Shown piece after piece: positions 17,321 to 27,222 of a DNA stretch of 64,000 bases. A program made the position numbers and the translations under genes. The stretch's first letter is position 1. Each line of letters begins with the position of its first letter. The stretch is from Kineococcus mangrovi (GTDB lineage: Bacteria > Actinomycetota > Actinomycetes > Actinomycetales > Kineococcaceae), in assembly GCF_041320705.1 (NCBI RefSeq), contig NZ_JBGGTQ010000003.1, positions 62,001-126,000 on the forward strand. Reading direction: 5' to 3'. A model generated the notes under the pieces. That model did not search any database. It was not told the DNA's origin and saw nothing but the letters and a program-made list of their open reading frames with translations.

Positions 17321-18772
17321 GTGCCGACCGCCGCGTCCGACCTCGGTCTGACCCTGACGACGGCGGTCCGCCCGCCCGTCGAGGACCCCACCCTGGGGAT
17401 CGACGTCCCCACCCCTCCCGCTCGGCCCCGCGCCCACCGGTTCGCGGCGGTGGGGGACTCGCTGACCCAGGGGTTCAAGCACTACGCCGTGCACGACCGG
17501 GCCCTGTCCTGGCCCGCCCTCGTGACCGACCTCCTCGGCGTGCCGTTCGCCCGCCCGCACGACCACGGCCCCGGCGGGTACCCGCTGAACCTGGAGTTCC
17601 TGGCCCGCCGCGCCCTCGGCCGCCCCGTGCTGCCGGGCCTGGTCGCCGGGTTCCGGTACGCCCTGGAGGTCCGGCGCGCCTACGAGCACCCACCGGGTCC
17701 GCGGGGTGGCCCCCGGTACGAGGACCTCGCGGTGTGGGGCTGGGACCTGCGCGACCACCTCGTCCGCACGGCGGACACCGAGCGCGCCCGCCTGCGCCCC
17801 GGACCGCCGACGAGGCTGGACCCGCGGGTGCGGGCACCGAACGCGCGCGCCGCCGTCGAGGTGCTCGACGGGTCCCGCACGGCGTCGGGGGAGGCCCTGA
17901 CGTCGCTGCGGGCCGTGCGCGACCTCGACGGCGGCGTGGAGACCCTCTGCGTGTGGCTGGGGTCGAACAACGTCCTGCGCAGCGTCGTGGAGCTGCGGGT
18001 CGTGGCGAGCGGGCCGCGGTTCCGCGAGGTCGGCGCCAAGGACGCCTACACGGTGTGGACCGTGCCGGACTTCACCGCCGAGCTGGCCGAGGTGGCGCGG
18101 GCCGTGGCCGCCGTCGACGCCGACCGCGTCCTGTGGGGGACCGTCCCGCACGTGACGATCCCGCCGATCGCCCGCGGCCTGGGCGGCCCGCTGCCCGAGT
18201 GCGGGCGCTACTTCCGCTTCTACGCCCGCCCGTGGGCGAGCGAGGAGACGTTCGACCCCGACCGCGACCGCCACCTCACGGGGTTCGACGCGTGGGCGGT
18301 GGACCAGGCGGTCGACGGGTACAACCGGGCCCTGCTCGACGTCGTCGGCGCCGCCCGGGACCGCGGCCGCGACTGGCGGGTCGTGGACGTGGCGGCTATG
18401 CTCGACCGGCTCGCCGTGCGCCGCAACGAGGAGCTGGGCGCACGGCCGCCGGGGTTCGCGCCCTACCCGCTGCCAGCGGCCCTGGAGGGGCTGGACACCC
18501 GCTTCCCCGCCACCGACGACGCCGGCCGGTTGCGGGCCGGCGGTCTCATCGGGCTGGACGGCCTGCACCCGACGACGTGCGGGTACGGCCTCGTCGCGCA
18601 GGAGTTCGCCACCGTGCTCGCCGGCGCCGGGGTCGAGTTCCCCGGCGGTCACCGGGTCGACTTCGGGGCGCTGCGGCGGCGGGACACGTTCGTGTCCGAC
18701 CCACCGGCCGGGGTGGGCACCGCCCTGCGCCGGATCGGCCGCCTGGACCGGTGGACGCGCCCGCTGCGGTGA
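17321..18772 (+). CDS. SGNH/GDSL-family hydrolase
   Basis: This 483-residue protein has the GDSL motif FAAVGDSLTQG near residues 41-51 (catalytic Ser), an Asn-containing block VWLGSNNVL, and a C-terminal LDGLHPTTCGYG supplying the Asp-x-x-His pair. It has no signal peptide or membrane segment. At 483 residues it is longer than most SGNH esterases (about 200-250), with an inserted region between the catalytic blocks. It may be an esterase or lipase acting in the cytoplasm; the substrate is unknown. A 7-bp hairpin follows the stop. Confidence 0.8.
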   Translation: MPTAASDLGLTLTTAVRPPVEDPTLGIDVPTPPARPRAHRFAAVGDSLTQGFKHYAVHDRALSWPALVTDLLGVPFARPHDHGPGGYPLNLEFLARRALGRPVLPGLVAGFRYALEVRRAYEHPPGPRGGPRYEDLAVWGWDLRDHLVRTADTERARLRPGPPTRLDPRVRAPNARAAVEVLDGSRTASGEALTSLRAVRDLDGGVETLCVWLGSNNVLRSVVELRVVASGPRFREVGAKDAYTVWTVPDFTAELAEVARAVAAVDADRVLWGTVPHVTIPPIARGLGGPLPECGRYFRFYARPWASEETFDPDRDRHLTGFDAWAVDQAVDGYNRALLDVVGAARDRGRDWRVVDVAAMLDRLAVRRNEELGARPPGFAPYPLPAALEGLDTRFPATDDAGRLRAGGLIGLDGLHPTTCGYGLVAQEFATVLAGAGVEFPGGHRVDFGALRRRDTFVSDPPAGVGTALRRIGRLDRWTRPLR

Positions 18773-18780
18773 CGGCCCGT

Positions 18781-18797
18781 CGCCGGGACGCCCGGCG
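18781..18797 (+). terminator. Hairpin after the GDSL hydrolase gene
   Basis: CGCCGGG and CCCGGCG form a 7-bp stem with an ACG loop, 8 bp after the stop. TAGCCT a few bases later could be the -10 of the LacI-type gene. Confidence 0.5.
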
Positions 18798-18877
18798 GGT
18801 CGTCTAGCCTCGCCCGACGACGTTCGCCGGCGGTCGCCGGCACGTCCCGACGACGAGGAGGCCGACGTGGACACGGC

Positions 18878-19888
18878 GTGGGGCAGGGCCGGCCCCCCAC
18901 GATGCGGGACGTCGCCGAGCACGCCGGGGTCAGCGTCTCGACGGTCTCGCGCGTGGTGAACGCCGAGAAGTACGTCGACCCCGCCACCCGCGCGACGGTC
19001 GAGGCGTCGGTGGCGGCTCTGGGCTTCCTGCGCAACGAGAGCGCCCGCACCCTGCGGCCGGGGCAGCGCACGGCGACGATCGCCCTCGTCGTGGAGGACC
19101 TCACCAACCCGTTCTCGGCCGAGCTCGCCCACGGCGTCGAGATCGTCGCCGCGGGCGCCGGGTACGTCGTCCTGCTGCTCTCGACCGGCCGGGACGCCCG
19201 CGGTGACCGCGACCGGGTGCGGGAGGACGAGATCGTCGGTGAGTTGCTGCGCCGCCGCGTCGACGGGGTCCTCATGGTGCCCGGTGCCGAGGACCGCGAG
19301 GGCCGGTACGCGGCGCTGGCCGAGCGGGCGCCGGTCGTCTTCGTCGACCGGTTGCCCCGGGGGGTGCGCGGCGACGTCGTGCTCCTGGACAACACCGGGG
19401 GGAGCCGGCGGCTCACCCAGCTGCTCCTGGACCGCGGGCACCGCCGCATCGGCTACGTCGGCGGCGACCGGGGGTCGGGCCCGGGCGCCAGGCGCCACGC
19501 GGGTTTCCGGGCCGCCCTGCGTGCCGCGGGAGTGCGTGAGGAACGGGAGCTGCTGCGGTTCAACCAGCACAGCAGCGACGAGGCCCGCACGGCCACCGAG
19601 GACCTGCTGGCCCTGGCCCACCCGCCCACCGCGGTCTTCTGCGACAACAACCGGATGACCGTCGGCGCGCTCCTGGCCGTGCACCGCGCCGGCGCCGACG
19701 TCGTCATCGGCGGGTTCGACGCCGTCGAGCTCGCCGAGGTGCTCGTCGACCGCGTCGCCCTGGCCACCTACGACCCCGTGGACGTCGGCCGGCAGGCGGC
19801 GCGGCTGCTCGTCGAGCGGATGGGCGGGTCGCAGGCCGCGCCGCGGCGCACGACGGTGCCGGTGGTGCTGGCGGAGTTCGGGACCTGA
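18878..19888 (+). CDS. LacI-family transcriptional regulator
   Basis: This 336-residue LacI/GalR repressor has the DNA-binding helix-turn-helix TMRDVAEHAGVSVSTVSRVV at the N-terminus, then a periplasmic-binding-like domain: TIALVVEDLTNPFSAELAHGV, VDGVLMVPGAED, PVVFVDRLP, HRRIGYVGGDRGS, PTAVFCDNN and VVIGGFDAVELAEVL. The ligand is probably a sugar. GTG 18878 gives an N-terminus of usual length, but the only good ribosome binding site (GAGGAG, 18855-18860) is spaced for GTG 18867, which is out of frame unless the C6 run at 18894-18899 were one base longer. ATG 18902 is another option. The target genes are not evident nearby. Confidence 0.87.
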   Translation: MGQGRPPTMRDVAEHAGVSVSTVSRVVNAEKYVDPATRATVEASVAALGFLRNESARTLRPGQRTATIALVVEDLTNPFSAELAHGVEIVAAGAGYVVLLLSTGRDARGDRDRVREDEIVGELLRRRVDGVLMVPGAEDREGRYAALAERAPVVFVDRLPRGVRGDVVLLDNTGGSRRLTQLLLDRGHRRIGYVGGDRGSGPGARRHAGFRAALRAAGVREERELLRFNQHSSDEARTATEDLLALAHPPTAVFCDNNRMTVGALLAVHRAGADVVIGGFDAVELAEVLVDRVALATYDPVDVGRQAARLLVERMGGSQAAPRRTTVPVVLAEFGT

Positions 19889-19895
19889 CGCGCCC

Positions 19896-19919
19896 GCGTC
19901 CGGTCCCGCGTCCGGTCCC
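19896..19919 (+). repeat. 12-nt tandem duplication
   Basis: GCGTCCGGTCCC is repeated exactly twice, just after the LacI gene stop, in the short gap before the convergent yeiH gene. Confidence 0.7.
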
Positions 19920-19963
19920 GCGTGGGTGCAGCCGCGGGGCGGCGGTGGGTGCGGGCCCGGGGC

Positions 19964-20977
19964 TCAGGTGCCGACGTGCAGCAGGTGCACCCCCGCGAGC
20001 GCCACGCCCGCGACGAGCACCCAGGAGCTGAGGCCCAGCACCAGCGAGCGTCCCACGGTGCGCAGCAGGTGCGGCAGGTCGATGCCCGTCCCGAGGGCGA
20101 ACAGGGCGGCCACGAGGAGGACGGACTGCACGTGCTGCACGCCGTCGAGCGCGGCCGCCGGCACGAGCCCGGTGGCGCGCACGAGGACCGCGACGACGAA
20201 GGCGGCGACGAAGAACGGCAGGACCGGGGGACGGGCGGCGGACCCGGACGCCGGCACCGTCCGGCGGCGGTGCAGCACGACCAGGGCGACGAGCGGGGCC
20301 AGCAGCAGCACGCGGGACAGCTTGACGACGACGGCCGTCTCCAGCGCCCCCGGAACGCGGTCACCGGTCGCGACGACCTGGCCGACGTCGTGCACGCTCG
20401 CCCCCGCCCAGACGCCGAACGCGTGCACGTCGAGCCCGAACGGGCCGCGCAGCAACGGAAGCAGCACGATGGCCAGCGATCCGCAGAGCGTCACGAGGGC
20501 GATGGACGTCGCGACGTCCTCCTCGTCGGCGTCGGTGGCCGGTCGCACCGCGGCGATGGCCGACGCCCCGCAGATCGAGAACCCGGTGGCGACGAGCAGC
20601 GACCGGTCCCGGCCGAGCCCGAGCGCCCGGCCCAGGAGCTGGGTGCCGAGGAACGTCACGGTGACGACCCCGACGACGAGGACGACGCCGCCCCAGCCGA
20701 GGTCGCGGACCTGCGACAGCGGCAGTTGCAGGCCGAGCAGGACGACCGCGGTGCGCAGGACCCGCTTGGAGGCGAACCCCGTCGCGGGTTTCCACGACGC
20801 TCGGAAGAGCCCCGTGGAGCGGACGAGGGCGCCGAGGGCGACGGCCACGGTCGAGGCGGTGAGGACGTGCGTCAGTCGTTCCAGGCCGAGGGCGAGCACG
20901 GTCGCGAGGGTGACGACGAGCAGGCCGGGCAGGAGCGCGGTGACGGGGGAGGTGGGGCGGGTGAGCACGCGGGGCAC
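19964..20977 (-). CDS. YeiH/UPF0324 family membrane transporter
   Basis: This 337-residue protein has about ten hydrophobic segments and the family signatures VLRTAVVLLGLQLPL, GFSICGASAIAAV and VKLSRVLLLAPLV, with FALGTGIDLPHLLR near the end. UPF0324 members are predicted anion transporters; some are proposed sulfate or sulfonate exporters, but function is weakly established. ATG 20977 is used. The gene converges with the LacI-type gene and is divergent from the TIM-barrel epimerase gene. Confidence 0.87.
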   Translation of the reverse strand: MPRVLTRPTSPVTALLPGLLVVTLATVLALGLERLTHVLTASTVAVALGALVRSTGLFRASWKPATGFASKRVLRTAVVLLGLQLPLSQVRDLGWGGVVLVVGVVTVTFLGTQLLGRALGLGRDRSLLVATGFSICGASAIAAVRPATDADEEDVATSIALVTLCGSLAIVLLPLLRGPFGLDVHAFGVWAGASVHDVGQVVATGDRVPGALETAVVVKLSRVLLLAPLVALVVLHRRRTVPASGSAARPPVLPFFVAAFVVAVLVRATGLVPAAALDGVQHVQSVLLVAALFALGTGIDLPHLLRTVGRSLVLGLSSWVLVAGVALAGVHLLHVGT

Positions 20978-21045
20978 GGTCCCAGCCTGCGTCCCGGGTC
21001 CACGGTGCGGAACCGCCCGTCCGCCGTGGGGTCACAGGCCCAGGC

Positions 21046-21073
21046 GGTGACCAGGCGGCGGTGACCAGGCGGC
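21046..21073 (+). repeat. 14-nt tandem duplication upstream of the epimerase-like gene
   Basis: GGTGACCAGGCGGC occurs twice in direct succession, with a third degenerate part (GTTGACC) that supplies the probable -35 element of the downstream promoter. Confidence 0.7.
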
Positions 21074-21074
21074 G

Positions 21075-21103
21075 TTGACCGCGGAGGTGCCCTGTGCCAA
21101 GGT
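21075..21103 (+). promoter_or_regulatory. Probable promoter of the epimerase-like gene
   Basis: TTGACC (21075-21080), a 17-nt spacer and CAAGGT (21098-21103) fit a vegetative sigma factor promoter. The start codon is 44 bp downstream. Confidence 0.45.
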
Positions 21104-21146
21104 GCCGGAAAGCGCATTCCAGACGACGACGACGACGGAGTGGACC

Positions 21147-21962
21147 ATGGACGCCGGGCGGCTGAGCCTCAACCAGATCACCCTCAACTCCCTCGACCTG
21201 CCCGCGGCCGTCGCGGCCTGCGAACGGCACGAGATCGGGTCGATCGCCGTGTGGCGGGACAAGATCGCGGCGGTCGGCCTGAACCGCGCCGCGGCGCTGG
21301 TGCGCTCGGCCGGGCTGCGCGTCAGCTCCGTGTGCCGCGGCGGGATGTTCACCGACCCCGCCGCCGACCCCGCCGCGGTCCGCGACGACAACCGCCGCGC
21401 CGTCGAGGAGGCCGCGGCGCTGGAGGCGGACGCGCTCGTCCTCGTCTGCGGGCCCCTGCTGGACCGCGACCTCGCCGGCGCCCGCGCCCGGGTGCGCGAC
21501 GGCATCGCCGACCTGCTCCCGCACGCCCGCGCCGCCGGGGTCCGCCTGGCGGTCGAACCGCTGCACCCGATGATGATCGGCGTCCGGTCGGTCGTCAGCA
21601 CGCTCGCTCAGGCCCTCGACCTGTCCGACGAGCTCGGCGGCGGCCCCGGCGAGGAGGTGGGCGTGATCGTCGACGCGTACCACGTGTGGTGGGACCCCGA
21701 CCTGGCGGCGCAGATCGCCCGCGCGGGCACGCGCGTCGCCGGGTACCACGTCTCGGACTGGCTGCCCGAGACCTCCGACCTGCTGCTGGACCGCGGGATG
21801 ATGGGCGACGGCCTCATCGACCTGCCCCACCTGTCCGGGCTCGTCGCCGACGCCGGGTTCGCCGGCCCCGTCGAGGTGGAGATCCTGTCCGAGCGCTGGT
21901 GGGCCGAGGACCCCGACGACGTCGCGCGCCTGCTGCGCAAGCGCTTCGAGGAGTTCGTCTAG
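21147..21962 (+). CDS. Sugar phosphate isomerase/epimerase (xylose-isomerase-like TIM barrel)
   Basis: This 271-residue protein belongs to the AP endonuclease family 2/xylose isomerase-like barrel superfamily. Visible motifs are LSLNQITLNSLDL, VSSVCRGGMFT, LEADALVLVCGP, VRLAVEPLHPMM (first metal Glu), VGVIVDAYHVWWDPD (Asp and His) and GPVEVEILSERWW (last Glu). It would bind a divalent metal and isomerise or epimerise a small sugar or keto-acid; the precise substrate is not deducible. GGAG (21137-21140) is 6 nt before ATG 21147, which is preferred over an in-frame upstream start at 21075 lying inside the promoter. Confidence 0.82.
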   Translation: MDAGRLSLNQITLNSLDLPAAVAACERHEIGSIAVWRDKIAAVGLNRAAALVRSAGLRVSSVCRGGMFTDPAADPAAVRDDNRRAVEEAAALEADALVLVCGPLLDRDLAGARARVRDGIADLLPHARAAGVRLAVEPLHPMMIGVRSVVSTLAQALDLSDELGGGPGEEVGVIVDAYHVWWDPDLAAQIARAGTRVAGYHVSDWLPETSDLLLDRGMMGDGLIDLPHLSGLVADAGFAGPVEVEILSERWWAEDPDDVARLLRKRFEEFV

Positions 21963-22029
21963 GCGGACCCGGCCCGGGGGCATGGCGCCAGGTGCCACGG
22001 CCCCGTGCGGGGCGGCGGACGGGGACCGC

Positions 22030-23668
<1,639 letters not shown>

Positions 23669-23687
23669 CCTGCATTCTCGCCCGTAC

Positions 23688-23719
23688 CCAGGAAAGGCAT
23701 TCCTGGCTAGCCGTACGGC
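23688..23719. promoter_or_regulatory. Two adjacent palindromes before the DUF1540 gene
   Basis: CCAGGAA-AGGCA-TTCCTGG (23688-23706) is a perfect 7-bp inverted repeat, followed 3 bp later by GCCGTACGGC (23710-23719), a perfect 10-bp palindrome. The first may end serC transcription; the second looks like an operator. They lie in an unusually AT-richer 74-bp gap. Confidence 0.4.
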
Positions 23720-23742
23720 ATTTCCCTGGTTACTTTCGATCC

Positions 23743-24042
23743 ATGGCGACCGTGAACCTGGACCTGACCCCGATCCACCAGTGCTCCGCCGAAGGCTGCA
23801 CCTTCAACGCCTCGACGTCCTGCCACGCCCCGGCCATCACCGTCGGCGACCACGGCGCGAACCACTGCGCCACGTTCCTGGGCATCCCGACGAAGCACTC
23901 CCCGACGAGCGACGGCCACGTGGGCGCCTGCCAGCTCTCCGACTGCTCGCACAACTCCGACCTCACGTGCACGGCCGCGAGCGTCGAGGTCGGGACGTCC
24001 GCCGGCGGCGGGACGGAGTGCCTGACCTACAGCGCGGCCTGA
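23743..24042 (+). CDS. DUF1540 cysteine-rich protein
   Basis: This 99-residue protein has two DUF1540-type cysteine modules: IHQCSAEGCTFNASTSCHAPA with a later HCATF, and GACQLSDCSHNSDLTCTAAS. The spaced Cys residues suggest metal binding. No function is established. No clear ribosome binding site precedes ATG 23743, so it may be translated from a short-leader mRNA. It overlaps the convergent methyltransferase gene by 16 bp at the 3' ends. Confidence 0.75.
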   Translation: MATVNLDLTPIHQCSAEGCTFNASTSCHAPAITVGDHGANHCATFLGIPTKHSPTSDGHVGACQLSDCSHNSDLTCTAASVEVGTSAGGGTECLTYSAA

Positions 24043-25253
24043 GCTGCCTCCCCGGTCGCGGTCCGCACCGCGGCCAGCTCCGGTTCCAGCATCCGGGCCA
24101 GGGCCGGTGACACGCCCCACGTGCGCGTGAGGTCGTCGAGCTCGGCCAGCAGCTCCGCGCGAGCGGCGGGACGGGGGCCCGAACCGGTCCGGACGGCGCG
24201 GATCATCGCGTTCCGCGGGGTGTGGGCGGAGTCGATGAACTCCACGACTTCCACGCGGTAGCCGAGCAGCTGCAGCACCAGCGAGCGCAGCGTGTCCGTC
24301 AGGACGTCCGCGAACCGCTCGCGCAGGATCGCGTGCCGCACGAGCGGGGCGCGGTTGCCGTGCAGCTGCCGCTGCACGTCCCGGTGGCAGCAGGGAGCGG
24401 CCAGGACGAGGGGAGCGCCCCACCGGACCGCCCGCGCGAGCGCTTCGTCGGTCGCGGTGTCGCACGCGTGCAACGCCATGACCACGTCCGGTGCGCTGCC
24501 CGCGTGCCCGGCCCCGAACGGTTCGGCGTCCGCGATCGAGCCCACCGCGAACTCCAGCCCCACCAGCCCCGCCTCGGCCGCCGCGCGCCGGCCGGTCGCC
24601 ACGACGTCCTCGCGCACGTCGACGCCCACGGTCGTCAGGGCCTTGCCCCGGGCCTGCGCCGCGTCCCCGAGCCAGCGGTGCGCCGCGAACGTCAGGTAGG
24701 CGTTCCCGCAGCCGAGGTCCACCGCCCGCAGCCGGTCCCCGGGGCGGGACAGCACGGTGCCGGTCAGCGGGGCGAGCTGGCGGACGAACGCCTCCACCTG
24801 CCGCCGCTTGTCGCCGCCGGCGCCGAGGACGCGGAACATCGGGTCGCCGGGGTCGACGATCCGGTTCTTCGCCTTGTCGTGGCCCACCGGGCCCGCCTCG
24901 TGCCGGGCGGCGGCGCGGTGGACCTGCGCGTCGCCCTTCTTCGTCACGCGGACCTGCACGACCTCCGTCGCCGTCTCGACGTGCAGGTTGCCGTAGGGCT
25001 CGGCGAGCAGGTCGTCGACCGCCGCGCCCGCCGCGTCCACCGGCACGTTCCGGGTGGAGACCACCGGGCCGGTGCGGGCGGTGAACTGCAGGTGCGGACC
25101 GGCCTTGAGCAGCACCGGCCGCACCTCGACCCGTTCGGCGGCGGGCGCCTCGGTGCCCTTGCGCCGCCCGGCCGCGACCGCCCGGGCCAGGTGCGGGGTG
25201 TCCAGCAGCAGGGTCCGGACGTCGGCCAGGGCGGAGGTCAGGTCGGTGGGCAC
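24027..25253 (-). CDS. SAM-dependent methyltransferase, METTL25/PF13679-like
   Basis: This 408-residue protein has a long N-terminal domain with RVTKKGDAQVHRA and HDKAKNRIVDPGDP, then a SAM-binding Rossmann fold: LRAVDLGCGNAYLTFAAHRWL, TTVGVDVREDVV and VVMALHACDTATDEAL. LAAPCCHRDVQRQL, with its paired Cys, is typical of the PF13679 group. The substrate (RNA or protein) is not deducible. It lies 33 bp from the MFS gene stop, on the same strand. Confidence 0.78.
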   Translation of the reverse strand: MPTDLTSALADVRTLLLDTPHLARAVAAGRRKGTEAPAAERVEVRPVLLKAGPHLQFTARTGPVVSTRNVPVDAAGAAVDDLLAEPYGNLHVETATEVVQVRVTKKGDAQVHRAAARHEAGPVGHDKAKNRIVDPGDPMFRVLGAGGDKRRQVEAFVRQLAPLTGTVLSRPGDRLRAVDLGCGNAYLTFAAHRWLGDAAQARGKALTTVGVDVREDVVATGRRAAAEAGLVGLEFAVGSIADAEPFGAGHAGSAPDVVMALHACDTATDEALARAVRWGAPLVLAAPCCHRDVQRQLHGNRAPLVRHAILRERFADVLTDTLRSLVLQLLGYRVEVVEFIDSAHTPRNAMIRAVRTGSGPRPAARAELLAELDDLTRTWGVSPALARMLEPELAAVRTATGEAAQAAL

Positions 25254-25286
25254 GTCACCATTGTCCGCCCGCCCGGGAGTCGCGGA

Positions 25287-26573
25287 CTACGCCGCGGCGG
25301 TGTCCCGCTCGTCGTCGCGTGCCGGGACCAGCCGCACGTGCGGGGACCCCCGCCAGGAGTACGTCACCCGGACCCGGGCCCGGCGCAGGAGGTAGGCCCC
25401 GACGAGGACGGCCACGACGACCGAGGGGATCGAGCCGACGAGGATCGACCACGACGGGCCGAACCGGGTGCCCATCCACCCGACGAAGGGCCCGCCGACG
25501 ACGGTGCCGCCCTGCATGAGCGACATGTAGATGGCCATGACCCGTCCGCGCATGGCCGGTTCGGTGCTCAGCTGGACGGTCGCGTTCGCGGCCGTCATGA
25601 GGGTCAGCGACGCCAGACCCATGAACGGCAGCACGAGCAGGTACAGCGCGTAGGTCGGCATGAGGGCCGCGAGCGAGGCCAGCACCCCGAAGGCGGCGGC
25701 GGCGCCGACGACGAGGCGGTACCGCGGGCGTTCCCGGCGGGCCGCGACGAGAGCCCCGGCCAGCGACCCGACCGCGAGCACCGTCCCGGCCAGCCCGAAC
25801 CCGGCGGAGTCGGTGCCGAACTTCACGCTCGTCATGAGCGCGCTGGTGAGCTGGAAGTTCAGCCCGAAGGTCCCGACGACGCCGACGAGGGCCAGGACCG
25901 CGATCAGGTCCGGCCGGGCCCGCACGTAGGCCAGGCCCTCGCGCACGCCGCCCATGCCCCCGGCCGGCTTCACCCGTGGCGCGGGCTGCGCCGGGCGCAT
26001 GAGGTGGAGCATCACCAGGGGGGCCACGAACGAGGCGGCGTTGACGAGGAACACGGGGCCGGTGCCCACCCAGGCGATGAGGACGCCGGCGAGGGCCGGG
26101 CCGATGAGTCGCGCCGAGTTGAAGGACGCCGAGTTCAGGCCGATGGCGTTGGGCAGGTCCTCGCGGGGGACCAGTTGCCCGACGAACGTCTGGCGCACCG
26201 GGCCGTCGATGGCCGAGGCGCACCCGAGCAGGACGGCGAGCACGTAGACGTGCCACAGCTGCGCGGTCCCGCTCATCACGAGGACCCCGAGGACGAGCCC
26301 GAGGAACCCCATGACGGCCTGGGTGACCATGAGCGTGCGGCGCTGGTCGAAGCGGTCGGCGATGGTCCCGGCGACGGGGGCCAGCAGCAGGATGGGACCG
26401 AACTGCAGACCGGTCGTGATGCCGCCGGCCGTCCCGGACCCCTGGGTGAGCACCTGGATGACGAGCCAGTCCTGCGCCACGCGCTGCATCCAGGTGCCGA
26501 TGTTCGACACGACGGAGCCACTGACCCACAGCCGGTAGTCGCGGTGCCGCAGGGAGCGGAAGGTCTGGTTCAC
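25287..26573 (-). CDS. MFS transporter (DHA3/EntS-like)
   Basis: This 428-residue protein has twelve predicted membrane segments. It begins NQTFRSLRHRDYRLWVSG, with GTWMQRVAQDWLV and the loop motif GTIADRFDQRRTLM typical of drug/siderophore exporters. It would export a hydrophobic compound by proton exchange. GTG 26573 overlaps the MarR stop by 4 bp, so expression is controlled by the upstream repressor. Confidence 0.87.
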   Translation of the reverse strand: MNQTFRSLRHRDYRLWVSGSVVSNIGTWMQRVAQDWLVIQVLTQGSGTAGGITTGLQFGPILLLAPVAGTIADRFDQRRTLMVTQAVMGFLGLVLGVLVMSGTAQLWHVYVLAVLLGCASAIDGPVRQTFVGQLVPREDLPNAIGLNSASFNSARLIGPALAGVLIAWVGTGPVFLVNAASFVAPLVMLHLMRPAQPAPRVKPAGGMGGVREGLAYVRARPDLIAVLALVGVVGTFGLNFQLTSALMTSVKFGTDSAGFGLAGTVLAVGSLAGALVAARRERPRYRLVVGAAAAFGVLASLAALMPTYALYLLVLPFMGLASLTLMTAANATVQLSTEPAMRGRVMAIYMSLMQGGTVVGGPFVGWMGTRFGPSWSILVGSIPSVVVAVLVGAYLLRRARVRVTYSWRGSPHVRLVPARDDERDTAAA

Positions 26574-27064
26574 TCGCTGATCACCCGCGTCAGGAGGGTG
26601 GCGGCCTCGGCCAGGGTGGCCCGCTCGGCGGGGCTGAGGCCCTCCAGGCGACGGCGCAGCCACGCCGCCCGGCGGGCCCGGGTCTCCAGGACGACGCCGC
26701 GGCCGGTGTCGGTCACGGCCACGAGGACCTGACGGCCGTCGTGGGGGTGCTCGGTGCGCGAGACCAGGCCGGCCTCGGCGAGGGAGGCGATGGTCCGGGT
26801 CATCGAGGGGGGCTGGACGTGCTCGGCCTCGGCGAGCTCGCGGGGGGTGCGCGGGCCGCTGTTGACGAGGTGGGCCAGGACGGAGAACTGCCCGTCGGTG
26901 AGGTCGTCGAGGCTCTTCTGGGCCCGCAGGCGCCGGGCGGTGCGCAGGAGCGACATGCGCAGGTCGACGGCGAGGCGGTCCAGGGGGGCGTCGTCGTCGA
27001 CCGGGGGGTCGGGGGTGCGCACGGTGCCCGGTCCCCGGGCGCCGGGGACGGGGGGTGGTGGCAT
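26570..27064 (-). CDS. MarR-family regulator
   Basis: This protein (164 residues from ATG 27064) has the winged-helix MarR fold: DGQFSVLAHLVNSGPRTPREL, VQPPSMTRTIASLAEAGLV, and the wing RTEHPHDGRQVLVAVT. It likely represses its own operon with the downstream MFS exporter and is released by an exported compound. A GTG at 27100 would add 12 residues (MVISESNDYGVL) and may be used from a leaderless mRNA. An inverted repeat GTCGTT-N22-AACGAC (27077-27110) spans this start region. Confidence 0.85.
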   Translation of the reverse strand: MPPPPVPGARGPGTVRTPDPPVDDDAPLDRLAVDLRMSLLRTARRLRAQKSLDDLTDGQFSVLAHLVNSGPRTPRELAEAEHVQPPSMTRTIASLAEAGLVSRTEHPHDGRQVLVAVTDTGRGVVLETRARRAAWLRRRLEGLSPAERATLAEAATLLTRVISE

Positions 27065-27131
27065 GAGGACACCATAGTCGTTGCTCTCGCTAATTACCAC
27101 TGCGAACGACCGTTGAGCAGGCGCGATGAGG

Positions 27132-27160
27132 TTCCAGAATCATGTACTCCGCGTTAGAGT
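27132..27160 (+). promoter_or_regulatory. Probable promoter of the GGDEF-EAL gene
   Basis: TTCCAG (27132-27137), 17 nt, TAGAGT (27155-27160). This places the ATG at 27142 inside the promoter and supports the later GTG as the true start. Confidence 0.4.
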
Positions 27161-27181
27161 TGGTGACGTTGTGTGATGTTC

Positions 27182-27200
27182 GGCGGACGACTCGTCCGCC
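27182..27200. promoter_or_regulatory. Perfect 19-bp palindrome before the GGDEF-EAL gene
   Basis: GGCGGACGA and TCGTCCGCC flank a single central C. It lies just after the likely transcription start and 22 bp before the start codon, so it could be a repressor site or a 5'-leader hairpin. Confidence 0.5.
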
Positions 27201-27222
27201 CGGCGGAGGGTGGGACCGGGCA

